A stretch of DNA of 64,000 nucleotides from DATCJA01 sp963734635 (GTDB lineage Bacteria; Acidobacteriota; Vicinamibacteria; Vicinamibacterales; UBA2999), in contig CAVTIA010000003.1 in NCBI GenBank assembly GCA_963734635.1, positions 1,240,001-1,304,000 of the forward strand. The letters run 5' to 3'. Below the pieces are notes generated by a model, which saw only the letters and a list, made by a program, of their open reading frames with translations, did no database searches and had not been told where the DNA came from. Position 1 is the first letter of the stretch, and each line of letters begins with the position of its first letter. Both the position numbers and the translations under genes were made by a program. Shown here one piece after another: positions 42,689-51,808 of the stretch.

Positions 42689-44044
42689 TTAGGCCAGTGC
42701 CACCGTAGGCGTCAGGATGCTGAACCCAGGCACCGCCTCAACACCCTGCTCATCGAGAATGTTCCGTACCGTGAACTGGTCCGTCGTCTTGCCCGTCAGA
42801 TGGTTGACCAGCACCTCGCCGAAGAGGTGCTTGATCGGTGACTTGAAGAGGTCGATGTCCGCGTCCACGTTCACGTCGCCGTCATCGCGCTTCGCGAAGC
42901 ACACCTGCAGATTGCCCCTGTCGAACGAGGTTTGCTTGAAGCTGCCGTCCCTGAACCGGTGGAGTGACGCCGGCGCCTTCGTGAACTGCGCGGGATCACC
43001 GCTCACACGCTCGATGAGCGTCGGCTTTGCGCGGAAGTAGATTCGCGCAGGGAAGACGTGGGTAACACGGATGTCGTATTCGGGCGACCACAACGGCTGG
43101 CCGACGACGCGCGTCGCCAACATGCGCGCGGCGATGTTCATGAACGCAAACCGCTGTACACCGGTGAGGTTTTCGTACAGAGTTGGATCGATCGAGCTGG
43201 CGAGTGGCAACCGGTCGTGGGACGGAAAAATCGGGATTCTGAGGTCGGCCAGCATCTCGTCCACATCGCCGGCGATATCTGCGGCCTCGTTGACGATGGA
43301 GTCGAACATCTCCACGGCGTTGGTCATCCGTCCGCGAGCCTCCTCGAGGTGCGTCGCCAGAACCCGACGTGCCGCGTTTACTTCGCCGACGACCATGCCC
43401 GCGTCGATGAATGCTCCCTCCGCCAGCGTGTTGAGCAGTTGGTTGACACGGTCGAATCCCTCGCGGATGCCGTCTGCAATGCGCTCGATGGTGGCCTGCT
43501 GATCAGGCGTGAGCCTTCCGTTCTGAATCAGCTCAGTCAGGAGGTCGGTATAGCGCTTCCACAACAGCTTCTCGAAATCCCACAGCTTCACGTTGACTTT
43601 TCGGATGCCGCCGATCGCGCCGGGAAAAATCGCGGCCGCAACGAGACTGGCCCGCTCCTCGAGCTCGACCGCCGTCTGCTCCACCTCCGGAGGAAGCCTC
43701 TTCTGGCTTCCCTGCAGCTCACGCTCCTTCACCCGCTGCAATACGCTTCCAAGCGCGTTGAGTGAGCCCGCGAGCAGCGCCGTCTCACCCTGCACGCGTA
43801 CCTGCATGTCGACGATGTCGAGCGAGGTTTGCTGGATCAGCTCGAACGAGCGTCGGAGCTTCGTCGATGCAGCACCGGCCCTGACGGCGGCCTCCTGCAT
43901 CTGCTCGAGCTCCTTGTCCCCGACCGAGGCGGCGACAGCGACGCTGCCGAGCGAGGTGGCGAGCCCGGCAAGGGTCTTGTCGAATTCGTCGAGGACAGCG
44001 AGGACGCGCGCTATGAATGTCGGCATGTCAGTTACGTCGCCCAT
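42689..44044 (-). CDS. 451-aa protein of unknown function
   Basis: From ATG 44044, which overlaps the patatin stop (TGATG), a 451-residue acidic, mostly helical protein is encoded. The N-terminal 280 residues are predicted coiled-coil or helical bundle (KTLAGLATSLGSVAVAASVG, LQRVKERELQGSQKRLPPE, RVLATHLEEARGRMTNAVEM). The C-terminal 170 residues are mixed alpha/beta (RFAFMNIAARMLATRVVG, VFPARIYFRAKPTLIERV, QTSFDRGNLQVCFAKRDDGD). No known motif is seen. The upstream open frame is a shadow of the patatin gene. It is strictly coupled to the patatin gene and may form a complex with it. Confidence 0.82.
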   Translation of the reverse strand: MGDVTDMPTFIARVLAVLDEFDKTLAGLATSLGSVAVAASVGDKELEQMQEAAVRAGAASTKLRRSFELIQQTSLDIVDMQVRVQGETALLAGSLNALGSVLQRVKERELQGSQKRLPPEVEQTAVELEERASLVAAAIFPGAIGGIRKVNVKLWDFEKLLWKRYTDLLTELIQNGRLTPDQQATIERIADGIREGFDRVNQLLNTLAEGAFIDAGMVVGEVNAARRVLATHLEEARGRMTNAVEMFDSIVNEAADIAGDVDEMLADLRIPIFPSHDRLPLASSIDPTLYENLTGVQRFAFMNIAARMLATRVVGQPLWSPEYDIRVTHVFPARIYFRAKPTLIERVSGDPAQFTKAPASLHRFRDGSFKQTSFDRGNLQVCFAKRDDGDVNVDADIDLFKSPIKHLFGEVLVNHLTGKTTDQFTVRNILDEQGVEAVPGFSILTPTVALA

Positions 44045-46776
44045 CAGTCCTGAACTCGGTCGTGGCGACCGTAGCTCAGGTACAACCGATCGAACACGGC
44101 CAGGTGCACGAGTGCAACCAGCCATCCGACCGTCGCAACGCCGATGCCGAGCGCTGCACGCGACACAGCCCCGCGAAGCTGCAAGGCGCGTGCAACGACG
44201 CCGAGGCCGAACATCGACACCACCAGGCCGACCACAACGAACATGACGTCGCCGACCCTGACCTGGAGCGAATCGGGCAGCATAGCGGCTACGTCCGCGA
44301 GCGTACGCGGCCCCCATTGCAGATGCACGTACACGAGCCCCACGACCACCGCCGCCAGGAGGGCCATCGATAAGTATCTGAGCGCCGGGACGAGCCGCCA
44401 CGCTTTGAACGGCAGCGATGAGGCCGTACGAAGGACCTTCATCAGACGGTCGTCGTCGGTGGCGCGTGTCATCGCAGGGTCGAGTCGCTGAAACGGCCAC
44501 ACCGCCGCCTTGCGCGTGAGCGTATTCCACGCCGGACTCAGCGCAAGTCGCCTGTCCGTCATGCGATAGCCGCTGAGCATGAGCGCCATCGCCTCTGCGT
44601 CGCAGAACGCGTCCAGGTCGGTCCGCACTCCCGCCAGCAGACGCTGCACGTCGCGGCGAACTCCGTACGTAGTGAACGATCGCAGCGACGCGCTATCGTC
44701 GTCGGTTTCCTTCGGATCGTCACAACCAGCCCAGTCGCGCGGCGCGACCAGGAGCTCCTGTTTCAGGTGGACAACTGCCGATCGCACGATCGAGGAGCGA
44801 GCCCGTGTGTCGAGCTCCCTGAACTGCACATCGCGCAGGCGCGCCTGGAGCACGGAGTTGCTGCGGCTCACCACGTTCAGGAAGCCGCCCGATGGGGCGT
44901 CCTCCTGGTCCATTTGACCGCTCGCGTCGCTGACGATCAGGTTGTCGCACCCCTGCTCTATGACCCCGATCAACCCCTGGTTGTCGTGCACACCACCGTC
45001 CACGAGCGATACCGTTATGTCGGGATAGAGACCCGTAAACTGCAGCGGCTCGAACAGGCCCGGCACGCACGAGGATGCGGCGACTGCATAGCCCAGACGC
45101 ATCTTCTTGAAAAGCGGCGGGGCCTCGCCGTACCACATCCTCCTCAAGCGGTAGTTGCCGTCAACGCTGGCGTTGATGCACGACGCAGGCTCGCCCATGT
45201 AAGACGCGGTGAATTGCCACAGGTGCCCGGTGTTCAGCGACGTGGCGTTGAGGACGAGCACAGGCACTTTCGCGCGACGTTGCCAGTTGTCCCACCGCGG
45301 GTGAAATCCTTCGGGCGCTCCCTTGGGGTGGATCTCGAGCTCATCGACGTAGCGTGGCTTCCCGGCACCGCCGTCGTTGATGAGGCTGAAGATCTCGGCT
45401 TCGTACAGCTCGCCGAGACGATGGGTGCGCGAGTACTTGCTGGAGAAGATCATGCGGAGGTTGGCTGGCAGGCTTGCCAGCGCCCGCATCCGCACGTTTC
45501 GCTGTACACCCTGGAGGAAGCGCGCCGCCACGCGCTGGACCAGCTCGACGTAGTCGTTCGCTGAAAGCTCGTCGTCGGTCTTCGACTGCAGCATGTGCCG
45601 CAGCTCGAGGTAGTAGTGCGCACCGATGATTGACCCGCCCGACACGCACGAGAGCACTTCCACACGGCGCAGGATGTCCTGTTCGGCGAGCCGAGCGAGC
45701 ACGCCGATATGGAACAGGGATGCGCGGAACCCACCCCCGGACAGCGCCAAGCCGACCTTCCCGAGAAACGCGCTGCGAATGACGTCTTCCGGCAGATCGA
45801 GAAACTCGCGCACCACGTCATACGGACGCGCGCGCACGGCTGGCGACGGCCCGGTCTCCGGTGCAGCGGACAGGCCTGCCGCGGCAATCGCGCTGGCAAC
45901 TGCAGGATCGAGCGCATCTGTCTTGGCGCCGGCCCCCGCCGCCGCCGGCGTCTGTTGGGCAGCCGCGGCGCGTTCCTGGATCAAGGCGAGACGCGCAAGC
46001 TGGCGTGCCGTTGTCTCTCGCTGCCAACCCTGAGCCGGTCGCGATTTTGCAGTCTGAAACCACGCCAACGCGTTGTCGTAGTCACCCAGGCCGAAGTAGG
46101 CCTCGCCCAGAGTCACGGCGGGCCAGTAGCCGCTTCCAGCCGGCGTGTTCATGACTGGTCCGAGGCCCGCCACAACGTCCTTACGAACCTCGCGAGCCAG
46201 GGCCTGACGGGCCGCCGCCCCTCCGAAGCCATCAGGCTCGGCGTCGGCTTCGATTTCGCGCAACAGGTCCAGCACGAACGCCGCATTGATGCCCGTGTAC
46301 CCGAAGTCGCTCGTCGTCACGCCACGCTGGTGGCCCCGGTAGTAGTAACGGAATGCCGTCTCGAGGTGCTGTTTCTGCCCGTCCACCAACCACTTCTGCT
46401 TGTAAATCGAGCCGGCCAGGCCGAGGGTTTCCTGTGTCGGTCCGGCGCTGAGCTGCGCTCCCTGTTCGAGCATGCCGAGCGCGGCGTCGAGCCGCTCCAG
46501 CACCGGTTCGTCCTGGTTCTTGTACGTACAAAACGCGTGCGTTTGTGCCAGCTTCAATCGAAGCGCGCTGTCGCCAGTGTCGGCGCTTCTCAGCAGCACG
46601 AGCACGCGACATGCGTAGTCGAACATCTCGCCTGTCTTCAACTGGTCCACGAGGAGAAGACCCTCGCGGATGGTATCGTCACGCTGCTGCGATGACATGG
46701 AGCGGTCGGCGGCTTTGCGCTCGCGCAGCGTTTGTTTGACCTGGTCGAGCAGTTGGTGCTTTTCGGTGCGCTTCAT
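44044..46776 (-). CDS. TPR/DUF4071-patatin-like phospholipase with C-terminal membrane helices
   Basis: A 910-residue protein in three parts. Residues about 1-300 are a helical TPR/TRAF-binding-like region (SIYKQKWLVDGQKQHLETAF, WPAVTLGEAYFGLGDYDNAL). Residues about 335-640 are a patatin phospholipase domain: GLALSGGGFRASLFHIGVLA (oxyanion loop), LSCVSGGSIIGAHYYLEL (nucleophile Ser near 379) and VSLVDGGVHDNQGLI (Asp near 594). Both catalytic residues are present. The C-terminus has three helices (SMALLAAVVVGLVYVHL, VMFVVVGLVVSMFGLGVV, GIGVATVGWLVALVHLAVF). It is therefore a membrane-anchored lipase with a partner-binding region. It overlaps the 992-aa gene by 4 bp and the 451-aa gene by TGATG, so all three are translated together. 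Confidence 0.92.
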   Translation of the reverse strand: MKRTEKHQLLDQVKQTLRERKAADRSMSSQQRDDTIREGLLLVDQLKTGEMFDYACRVLVLLRSADTGDSALRLKLAQTHAFCTYKNQDEPVLERLDAALGMLEQGAQLSAGPTQETLGLAGSIYKQKWLVDGQKQHLETAFRYYYRGHQRGVTTSDFGYTGINAAFVLDLLREIEADAEPDGFGGAAARQALAREVRKDVVAGLGPVMNTPAGSGYWPAVTLGEAYFGLGDYDNALAWFQTAKSRPAQGWQRETTARQLARLALIQERAAAAQQTPAAAGAGAKTDALDPAVASAIAAAGLSAAPETGPSPAVRARPYDVVREFLDLPEDVIRSAFLGKVGLALSGGGFRASLFHIGVLARLAEQDILRRVEVLSCVSGGSIIGAHYYLELRHMLQSKTDDELSANDYVELVQRVAARFLQGVQRNVRMRALASLPANLRMIFSSKYSRTHRLGELYEAEIFSLINDGGAGKPRYVDELEIHPKGAPEGFHPRWDNWQRRAKVPVLVLNATSLNTGHLWQFTASYMGEPASCINASVDGNYRLRRMWYGEAPPLFKKMRLGYAVAASSCVPGLFEPLQFTGLYPDITVSLVDGGVHDNQGLIGVIEQGCDNLIVSDASGQMDQEDAPSGGFLNVVSRSNSVLQARLRDVQFRELDTRARSSIVRSAVVHLKQELLVAPRDWAGCDDPKETDDDSASLRSFTTYGVRRDVQRLLAGVRTDLDAFCDAEAMALMLSGYRMTDRRLALSPAWNTLTRKAAVWPFQRLDPAMTRATDDDRLMKVLRTASSLPFKAWRLVPALRYLSMALLAAVVVGLVYVHLQWGPRTLADVAAMLPDSLQVRVGDVMFVVVGLVVSMFGLGVVARALQLRGAVSRAALGIGVATVGWLVALVHLAVFDRLYLSYGRHDRVQD

Positions 46777-49751
46777 ACGACGCCCACTCCGGCTCCTCCC
46801 TCTAGCGTGCTCGCGCGCGCGACTCCGGAGACCTCAGAGACTGGGACCCGTGGCGCATCTGACAAGAAAATCTTCTCCACATCTTTCTCGCCCACACGGC
46901 TCTTCAGACGCAGCAAGGCCGTGGTCGATGACACCGGCCCTGCGGCAAGCCGCACAAGCATGTCAAACATCGCAAATATGCTGGCAGTTCCGATTCCGCG
47001 CTTGTTCGTCGCCTGGTCGAACTTGTCGAATAGCTGCAGGGCGTCGCCGAATCTGCCCAGGCTCTTCTCGAACTTCTCGGGGTCGATCGCAGGGCCGCGA
47101 AGAAGCGCGTACAAATCCTTGATGGCGTCAATCATCGAGTTCTCGATGTTATACAGCGTGGAGAGCACGGTCAGTTCGAACTTGTCGAGTACGACTCGCG
47201 ACGGAGCGGCAATCGCCACCGGAAGCCGCACGGAGAATTCGCGCTGCGAATGATTCGCAAAGGCGGCAAACCCCTCCTGCCGGAATCGCTCGAAGACCGC
47301 GGGCGTCGCGTACGAAAAAGCGACGTCATGCTGTTCCTGACTCTTGAGATAGTTCGAGAGCACGATGAGCCGCATCGCATCACGGATGCGCACCTCCGCC
47401 GACTCGGACAGCTCCTTCACTTCGAGCAGCGCCTGAAGCGCCGCCTCGCCAAATCGAACGTCGTAGCTCGCTTCGACCTTCCCGAAACCGCCATTCGGCG
47501 CCCGTGGCAGCAGCGGACGGAGCTCGGCGATGTTGGCACCCCTGGCATCAAGCCCCAGATCGGCCGCGAACCCCAGATAATCCTGCAGCTCCATGTCGGA
47601 GGTGTCGTCGTCTGTGAAGGCCAGCTCATAGCGCGCCGTCAGCGAGCTCAGCGTCTCGATGAGATATGCCAGGCTCCTTGAATCGGACTTTAAGACCTTC
47701 GCTGACTCGCCCAGGGCACGCAGCAGGAAATTCATGTGCATTTCCTCGCCGTGACGCTTGCGCTGGCGCTCCACGCCCAATGTCGCCGTCGTAAACACCG
47801 TGATGCCCTGATCGGACGGGACCAGCCGCTGTTCGGTCTCGGTGATCACGCGGTCGAATCCTTCGTACCGGTAGTTCAGGTGCCAGCCCACGATGTTCAC
47901 TCTGAACGCGCTCTCGCGCCGGGTACGGTGGGTCAGAACGCCTTCCTGCAGCCGGACTACCTGCGTGTCGGGCGTCCCGATGATCTGCTCGAAATCCCCT
48001 TTTCCGGCCAGCGCCAGCAGGTCGGGGCCGCGCGGATGCGCAAGGTTGATGTTGACGTCGATGAGCGCATCGTTCTCGGAGGCGCGGGTGTATTCGGCAT
48101 GAAGCGCAACCTTGAGCGAGCTGCTCGCCGCCTCCTTGAACGTCTTGAACAGCTTTTCCGGGAATGCGTCAATCTTTGCGAGTACCGCCTGGACTTCCCT
48201 GAATGCTTCCTTCACGTTGCCTGAGGAGTCCAACGTGCGCCCGACCAGCCGCGTGACGAACAGGCCGACCTTCTCGCCTGCGAGCGCCTGAAGTTCGTCG
48301 GGGGTGTCGATCTTCGCCAGCTCGCCAAACAGTTTGTCGAAGCCGAACTGCTGCTTCGCGATGCCGATGGCGCGGCGAATCTCGGCGTGCGCGGGGTTCC
48401 GAATGAGATCCAGGGCAGCCGCAGCGCGCTTCTTGAGTTCCGGAAGGCTGTCCAGCTTGATCCCGCCAACAGTGACGCGCTTCAGCAGGAAGCCCAGCGG
48501 ATCTCCGCCTGTGAGCTGCGAGAGGATCCTCCAGAGCCTTGGATCCAAATCGTTTCTCAACGACTCGAACGCGTCGTCACTCAGGCCTTGAAGCTTGTCG
48601 AGAAAACCAGTCAATTCCTCGAGGCGGTCGAAATGGCGATCGAACAGCGCGATCGCGCGATCCTCCAGTTGCTCGTAGCTGTTGACAATTGCATTCACGC
48701 GGCCGAGAAACTCGTCGAATTCCGTTCGTGACGCGAGCTCATCGAAGCCCTTGCCTGCGAGTTCGTTGATGTACTTCTTGGCCAGGCCGTCGATCGCCTG
48801 CTCCAGCTTCTTGAAATCCGACAACCCGGCGGCTTTGTGGAGGACGTTCAGAAAATTCTTGGCGTTGACGCCGAGCACGGCGCCGAGAAACTCGTTGGCG
48901 TTCGACGGCAGGCCGTCGAGATCGCTCTTCGCGGCCACGTTCACGTCAGCGGCGATCTTGAAATCGTGGGCACGATAGCGGCGCACCTGCACACGCGCCC
49001 ATCCCGGCAATCCGTCTGCCGCGGTGACGAGGATCGAGAAGCGCCCCGCGACGCCTGCAGCCAGGCCGATCTTGCCAAGAACACTCAGGTCGTATTTCTC
49101 CGACAGGGCGAGCTGACCCACCGAAAACGATTTGGTCCCGGCGAGCTTGTATCCTGCCGACACTTCGGCCGCCAGGCGCAGGTAGCCGCCGTATGTGAGG
49201 GAAATTGCCTCACCGGGTTCGGGCGCATGCGGCGACTGCTCGGGCAGGCGCATCGTGGAAAAAAATCGCAACACGAGATCTTCGATGGGCGTGCTCTTGT
49301 CGAACGCGCGCAGGTACGCATACCCGGCGTCTGCACCGGTATCGAGTCGCACGGTCGTCTTGAGCGCGGAGTACGTGAACGACGTTGCAGCGGCAACGTC
49401 GGCCGATGCCCCAGTGACGAGGGACAGCACCATCCTGTCGCTGTTCGCGCCATTCTTGAAGAAGTCGCCTACTCCGTGTGTCTTGAGGAGCTTGGCGGCT
49501 GCGCCGCCCGATGTGGAGAAGACTGGCGTCAACTCGAGACTGGCCTTCGTGGATATGCCGATCTTGAGGCTGTGGTCCTGACCGAGCGTGATCTTGTCGT
49601 CCCCGTCTGCCTTGAACCCGACCTTCAGCAAAGCGGGTGTGCCTTCCTTTATCGGCTGATGCAGCGCGAGATCGCCCGAATTCACGGTGACCTCACCCGC
49701 GCCACCCAGCAGAAAGGGAAGATTCTTCTTGTTGAGCGAAAGAGTTGGCAT
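46773..49751 (-). CDS. 992-aa protein of unknown function, first gene of patatin operon
   Basis: I do not recognise any domain in this 992-residue protein. It has no signal peptide (MPTLSLNKKNLPFLLGG). Residues 1-270 are beta-rich with many Gly/Ser turns (IGISTKASLELTPVFSTSGG, RLAAEVSAGYKLAGTKSFSV), residues 280-530 are strongly helical and coiled-coil-like (FLGRVNAIVNSYEQLEDRAI, DRHFDRLEELTGFLDKLQGL), residues 540-740 are mixed (LKVALHAEYTRASENDALID, FRVNIVGWHLNYRYEGFDRV) and the rest is helical again. The composition suggests a large structural or scaffolding protein. The ATGA overlap with the patatin gene implies stoichiometric synthesis. Minor frame shadows on both strands are not genes. 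Confidence 0.82.
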   Translation of the reverse strand: MPTLSLNKKNLPFLLGGAGEVTVNSGDLALHQPIKEGTPALLKVGFKADGDDKITLGQDHSLKIGISTKASLELTPVFSTSGGAAAKLLKTHGVGDFFKNGANSDRMVLSLVTGASADVAAATSFTYSALKTTVRLDTGADAGYAYLRAFDKSTPIEDLVLRFFSTMRLPEQSPHAPEPGEAISLTYGGYLRLAAEVSAGYKLAGTKSFSVGQLALSEKYDLSVLGKIGLAAGVAGRFSILVTAADGLPGWARVQVRRYRAHDFKIAADVNVAAKSDLDGLPSNANEFLGAVLGVNAKNFLNVLHKAAGLSDFKKLEQAIDGLAKKYINELAGKGFDELASRTEFDEFLGRVNAIVNSYEQLEDRAIALFDRHFDRLEELTGFLDKLQGLSDDAFESLRNDLDPRLWRILSQLTGGDPLGFLLKRVTVGGIKLDSLPELKKRAAAALDLIRNPAHAEIRRAIGIAKQQFGFDKLFGELAKIDTPDELQALAGEKVGLFVTRLVGRTLDSSGNVKEAFREVQAVLAKIDAFPEKLFKTFKEAASSSLKVALHAEYTRASENDALIDVNINLAHPRGPDLLALAGKGDFEQIIGTPDTQVVRLQEGVLTHRTRRESAFRVNIVGWHLNYRYEGFDRVITETEQRLVPSDQGITVFTTATLGVERQRKRHGEEMHMNFLLRALGESAKVLKSDSRSLAYLIETLSSLTARYELAFTDDDTSDMELQDYLGFAADLGLDARGANIAELRPLLPRAPNGGFGKVEASYDVRFGEAALQALLEVKELSESAEVRIRDAMRLIVLSNYLKSQEQHDVAFSYATPAVFERFRQEGFAAFANHSQREFSVRLPVAIAAPSRVVLDKFELTVLSTLYNIENSMIDAIKDLYALLRGPAIDPEKFEKSLGRFGDALQLFDKFDQATNKRGIGTASIFAMFDMLVRLAAGPVSSTTALLRLKSRVGEKDVEKIFLSDAPRVPVSEVSGVARASTLEGGAGVGVV

Positions 49752-49899
49752 GAGGCTTGTTGTCGAGAATGAGCGACCCAGATATTAGCCGCATTTGCCC
49801 AGAGCCCTGCGCAAATTGGCTGCGGCCTGAATGGAAATGTCGTGAGTGCGTGCTGTTCTGCGAACCGCGCAGCTCATCCGTAAGCGAGTGGACTCTCTC

Positions 49900-50817
49900 T
49901 CAGCGCGTCGCGGCGGCTGATTCGGCGAGCCGTTTTTTGAAGTTCGCCTCGGACTCGTCGATCATCTTCGCCCACTGCCCCGGCGCCAGCGCCAACGGAC
50001 TCGGGCGCTTGTTGGCCCACAGCGCCTCCAGCTTGCCTTTGAAGAGATTCTGCGGATGGCCGGAGATGAGGATGTCGGGATTCATCGCGCGCATCGCCTT
50101 GTACGAATTGAAGGCGTCCTCTGGGCGCGTGTCGTATCTGGGATCGCCGGTGATCGGTCCGGGCGGGCCGCCATACACGATCTGATATGTGCGCCCGTCC
50201 TCCTGAGTGTTGATGAAGTAGGCCGCAGCCCCTGGCGTGTGGCCGGGTGTCCAGATTGCCTTGACCGTGGACCCTCCGAGCTGGATGTCCTCGCCGCTCT
50301 TGAGCACACGACCAACCTGAATCGGCTCCTGTCCCCAGGTCTCGTTCGACGACAAATCGTGACCGCTGACGAGAGCAGGCACTTCGGCTTCGAGCGCCGC
50401 AACAGTGGCTCCCGTGATGCGCCGAATCGTTTCCATCGTTTCCATGTGGTCGTAATGCGCGTGCGAGATCAGCATCACCTTGATGTCGGCCGGCTTGAAT
50501 CCTAGCTTGACGATGTTGGGGAAGACGACGGCAGCCATCTTCTGCGTGCCGGTGTCGAGCAGGATGTGCCCCCTCGGTGTGGCGACCAGGATCGAGGCAA
50601 TGTTGTTGGCGCCCACGTAATAGACATTGCCCATGATCTTGAACGGCGCTTGTGGCTCGCTGTCGGTGTCGGGGCGGCCGACCCGGTCCATGAACCACGC
50701 CGTGTCTTTGCCGCCGATGGCGAGCGGGTCGGCGCCTGCGGGTGGCGCTTGAGCCGAGATGGAGCCAGCGATGGATGCAAACGAAAGAACGGCCGAAGCC
50801 AATAGGATGCTGCGCAT
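49900..50817 (-). CDS. exported subclass B3-type metallo-beta-lactamase-fold protein
   Basis: ATG 50817 starts a signal peptide (SILLASAVLSFASIAGSISAQ). The 305-residue protein has the MBL zinc motif MLISHAHYDHMETM (H-x-H-x-D-H), a third ligand in IWTPGHTPGAAAYF, and the downstream His in ILISGHPQNLF, the B3 pattern. Upstream landmarks fit the class (APFKIMGNVYYVGANNIAS, GHILLDTGTQKMA). The residues after HAHYDH are MET rather than AGG, so beta-lactam hydrolysis is not assured; other MBL-fold hydrolases are possible. It is 11 bp from the dienelactone hydrolase gene. Confidence 0.88.
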   Translation of the reverse strand: MRSILLASAVLSFASIAGSISAQAPPAGADPLAIGGKDTAWFMDRVGRPDTDSEPQAPFKIMGNVYYVGANNIASILVATPRGHILLDTGTQKMAAVVFPNIVKLGFKPADIKVMLISHAHYDHMETMETIRRITGATVAALEAEVPALVSGHDLSSNETWGQEPIQVGRVLKSGEDIQLGGSTVKAIWTPGHTPGAAAYFINTQEDGRTYQIVYGGPPGPITGDPRYDTRPEDAFNSYKAMRAMNPDILISGHPQNLFKGKLEALWANKRPSPLALAPGQWAKMIDESEANFKKRLAESAAATR

Positions 50818-50828
50818 AGCGGCCACAC

Positions 50829-51695
50829 CTAACCGGCCAGCGCTTTTCCGTACAGCGCAAGCAAGCGGGTCCACGCCTTTTCGGCCTGCGGCTCGTTGTA
50901 GACCCCCGAATCGGGAGGACACCAGCCGTGCGCGGCACCCGTATATACCTCGATCTCCGCGGGGAGATTGACCTTCGCGAACGTCTCCTTCAGCACGTTC
51001 TTCTCATTCGGCGACCGCATGTCGTCGTTCGCGGCGATCGCGATAAGAAGCTGCGCCTTGGTCTTCGCCGCCTGAAGATGCGGACTGTTCGGCATGTCGG
51101 TGACAAGGCCACCGCCATGGAACGAGGCAACCGCGCCGATGCGATCCGGCACCGCCGCCGCAGTGCGGAACGCAATGGGACCGCCCATGCAATAACCCTG
51201 CGTGCCGATCTTGCGATTCGTCGCGACCGAATTCTGCTTGTCGAGCCACGCGATGAAGGCTCTCGCATCGGTCATCTGCGTCGTCTCGGTGAGAGCCTGC
51301 GCGAGCGGCAACAGCGACGGGATTGGGGTTGCGGCTCCCTTTTCCGCCGTCGGAGCTTTCTTCACTCGATAGAACGGATTCACCACGAGCACCGTGTAGC
51401 CCGACTCGGCGAGGCGTTTGCCCATCTGACGGAACGCGGGCCGCAGCCCGAAGATGTCGGGCCACACGAGAATCCCCGCCGCCCTTCCGGCGGCCGGGTG
51501 CACGAAGTAGCAATCGGCGGTCCCGTCCGGCGTAGTCACGGTCACGTCGGATTCGGTGACGGCGACCGGGTTCTTCACCTGCGGCAACATCATCGCCATG
51601 CCGGCGCCGAGCATGACGCCGAATTGCCGCCGCGTCACCTGTCCCTGCGCCTCGAATTCCTCTCGATCCTGCTCAAAATGATCCTGATCGCACAT
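50829..51695 (-). CDS. Tat-exported dienelactone hydrolase-family protein
   Basis: A 288-residue protein with AAGGAG before its ATG and a Tat-like leader (VTRRQFGVMLGAGMAMM). The dienelactone hydrolase triad is visible: the nucleophile Cys in IGTQGYCMGGPIAFRTA, Asp in AANDDMRSPNEKN, and His in TGAAHGWCPP. Family enzymes hydrolyse lactones in catechol degradation; related exported proteins are called carboxymethylenebutenolidases without test. ILVWPDIFGLRPAFRQMGKR matches the usual core. It precedes the MBL gene on the same strand with an 11-bp gap. Confidence 0.9.
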   Translation of the reverse strand: MCDQDHFEQDREEFEAQGQVTRRQFGVMLGAGMAMMLPQVKNPVAVTESDVTVTTPDGTADCYFVHPAAGRAAGILVWPDIFGLRPAFRQMGKRLAESGYTVLVVNPFYRVKKAPTAEKGAATPIPSLLPLAQALTETTQMTDARAFIAWLDKQNSVATNRKIGTQGYCMGGPIAFRTAAAVPDRIGAVASFHGGGLVTDMPNSPHLQAAKTKAQLLIAIAANDDMRSPNEKNVLKETFAKVNLPAEIEVYTGAAHGWCPPDSGVYNEPQAEKAWTRLLALYGKALAG

Positions 51696-51808
51696 ATCCG
51701 CTCCTTGTCCAATCTTGATGGCGCGGCAGACTCAAGCGCGCACCGTTTGGTAACTCTATACCGATTCGCGCTCCTTCGGGTCTTGCTACTCTATTCGCGC
51801 GCTTGGCC

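Noticed and set aside
42689..44530. 613-codon extension of the 451-aa gene
   Set aside because: The upstream part lies in the patatin gene in another frame; the TGATG overlap gives the natural start at 44044.
49757..50185. Cys-rich plus-strand frame upstream of the 992-aa gene
   Set aside because: Its C-terminal part is antisense to the metallo-beta-lactamase gene and the Cys positions have no regular spacing.
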